From Gemmobacter sp034519525 (lineage in GTDB: Bacteria; Pseudomonadota; Alphaproteobacteria; Rhodobacterales; Rhodobacteraceae), in contig JAXHOJ010000057.1 in assembly GCA_034519525.1 (NCBI GenBank), forward strand, positions 127,572-191,571: 64,000 nt of DNA, written 5' to 3'. The translations under genes were made by a program, and so were the position numbers. Below are positions 63,899 to 64,000 of this stretch, piece after piece; position 1 is the stretch's first letter, and every line of letters begins with the position of its first letter. The notes below the pieces were generated by a model. It searched no databases. It was not told where the DNA came from and saw only the letters and a program-made list of their open reading frames with translations.

Positions 63899-64000
63899 AT
63901 GAAACTCTCTCACATCCTCTCCAGCCTGGCCCTGGTTGCTGCAGGCGCGGCCTTTGCGGGTGGTGACCACATACCGTTGCATGACGGCATCTTCGCTGGC
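63899..64000 (+). CDS. Partial small secreted protein after czcA
   Basis: MKLSHILSSLALVAAGAAFA is a signal peptide, then GGDHIPLHDGIFAG before the right edge cuts the gene. AAAGGA lies 8 bases upstream. It lies 34 bases past czcA on the same strand, so it belongs to the operon. Function unknown from the visible 34 residues. Confidence 0.65.
   Translation, partial: MKLSHILSSLALVAAGAAFAGGDHIPLHDGIFAG

Noticed and set aside
43697..64000. Genomic island or integrative element inserted into lptG
   Set aside because: No integrase, attachment site, direct repeat or second IS end is visible; the join is a microhomology within two coding sequences. Kept only as the less likely alternative.

Overview
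The window holds two kinds of DNA that do not belong to one ordinary genome. Bases 1 to about 43,700 read as a high-GC alphaproteobacterium of the Rhodobacteraceae (Rhodobacter/Tabrizicola/Gemmobacter-like). The signs are housekeeping genes in familiar order (rpsB-tsf, glnB-glnA, holC-pepA, lptF-lptG, ndk), Rhodobacterales-type extragenic repeats, an orphan fliG, a Hint-domain protein and an entericidin. From about 43,700 to the right edge it reads as a betaproteobacterium (Burkholderiales, Comamonadaceae-like) with a metal/metalloid-resistance region. The join lies inside lptG on one side and inside an IS1182-type transposase on the other. Both are cut within their coding sequence across a roughly 10 bp microhomology, with no IS end. 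An assembly chimera is therefore the simplest reading; a recent illegitimate recombination is possible but less likely.

Left arm: partial beta-propeller-like gene (1-306), aconitase acnA broken by a cluster of indels (492-3236), DUF1223, a lipid A acyltransferase lacking its usual acidic catalytic residue, an EamA permease, fliG, a tiny secreted protein, purB, a DUF333 lipoprotein, a DUF3445 haem oxygenase-like protein and an unknown tail-anchored protein. Then follow glnB-glnA (nitrogen control), nnr (NAD(P)HX repair), a Hint-domain protein, tRNA-Gln, a frameshifted BaiN-like flavoprotein, rpe, a SulP transporter, a solo LuxR regulator, a candidate small RNA, rpsB-tsf, psuK-psuG (pseudouridine breakdown), DUF502, patatin plus bdhA, a peptide-binding protein, an entericidin and a dipeptidase. 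Copper homeostasis follows: a copA-cueR operon facing copZ, each with a matching CueR-type promoter of 19 bp spacer. The arm ends with a Q-rich mini-protein, tfoX, ndk, an ABC-F ATPase, a nitroreductase, marC, a retropepsin-like protease, holC-pepA and lptF-lptG (LPS export, cut off).

Right arm: truncated IS1182-family element, tfoX and an AraC regulator (both frame-disrupted), a peroxiredoxin-like protein, arsA (arsenite ATPase with no arsB nearby), benE facing a frameshifted MocR regulator, a degenerate EAL protein, a Crp/Fnr regulator, divergent cadR/cadA (Cd/Zn/Pb sensor and P-type ATPase), a transglutaminase-like protein, and a czcI-czcC-(unknown)-czcB-czcA tripartite efflux operon with a further secreted protein starting at the right edge. 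CadA would move divalent metal from cytoplasm to periplasm, and CzcCBA from periplasm out of the cell.

Single-base frame breaks occur in several otherwise well-conserved genes (acnA, baiN-like, transposase, araC, tfoX, mocR, EAL), and at least one sits in an A homopolymer. They look more like residual sequencing indels than decay.
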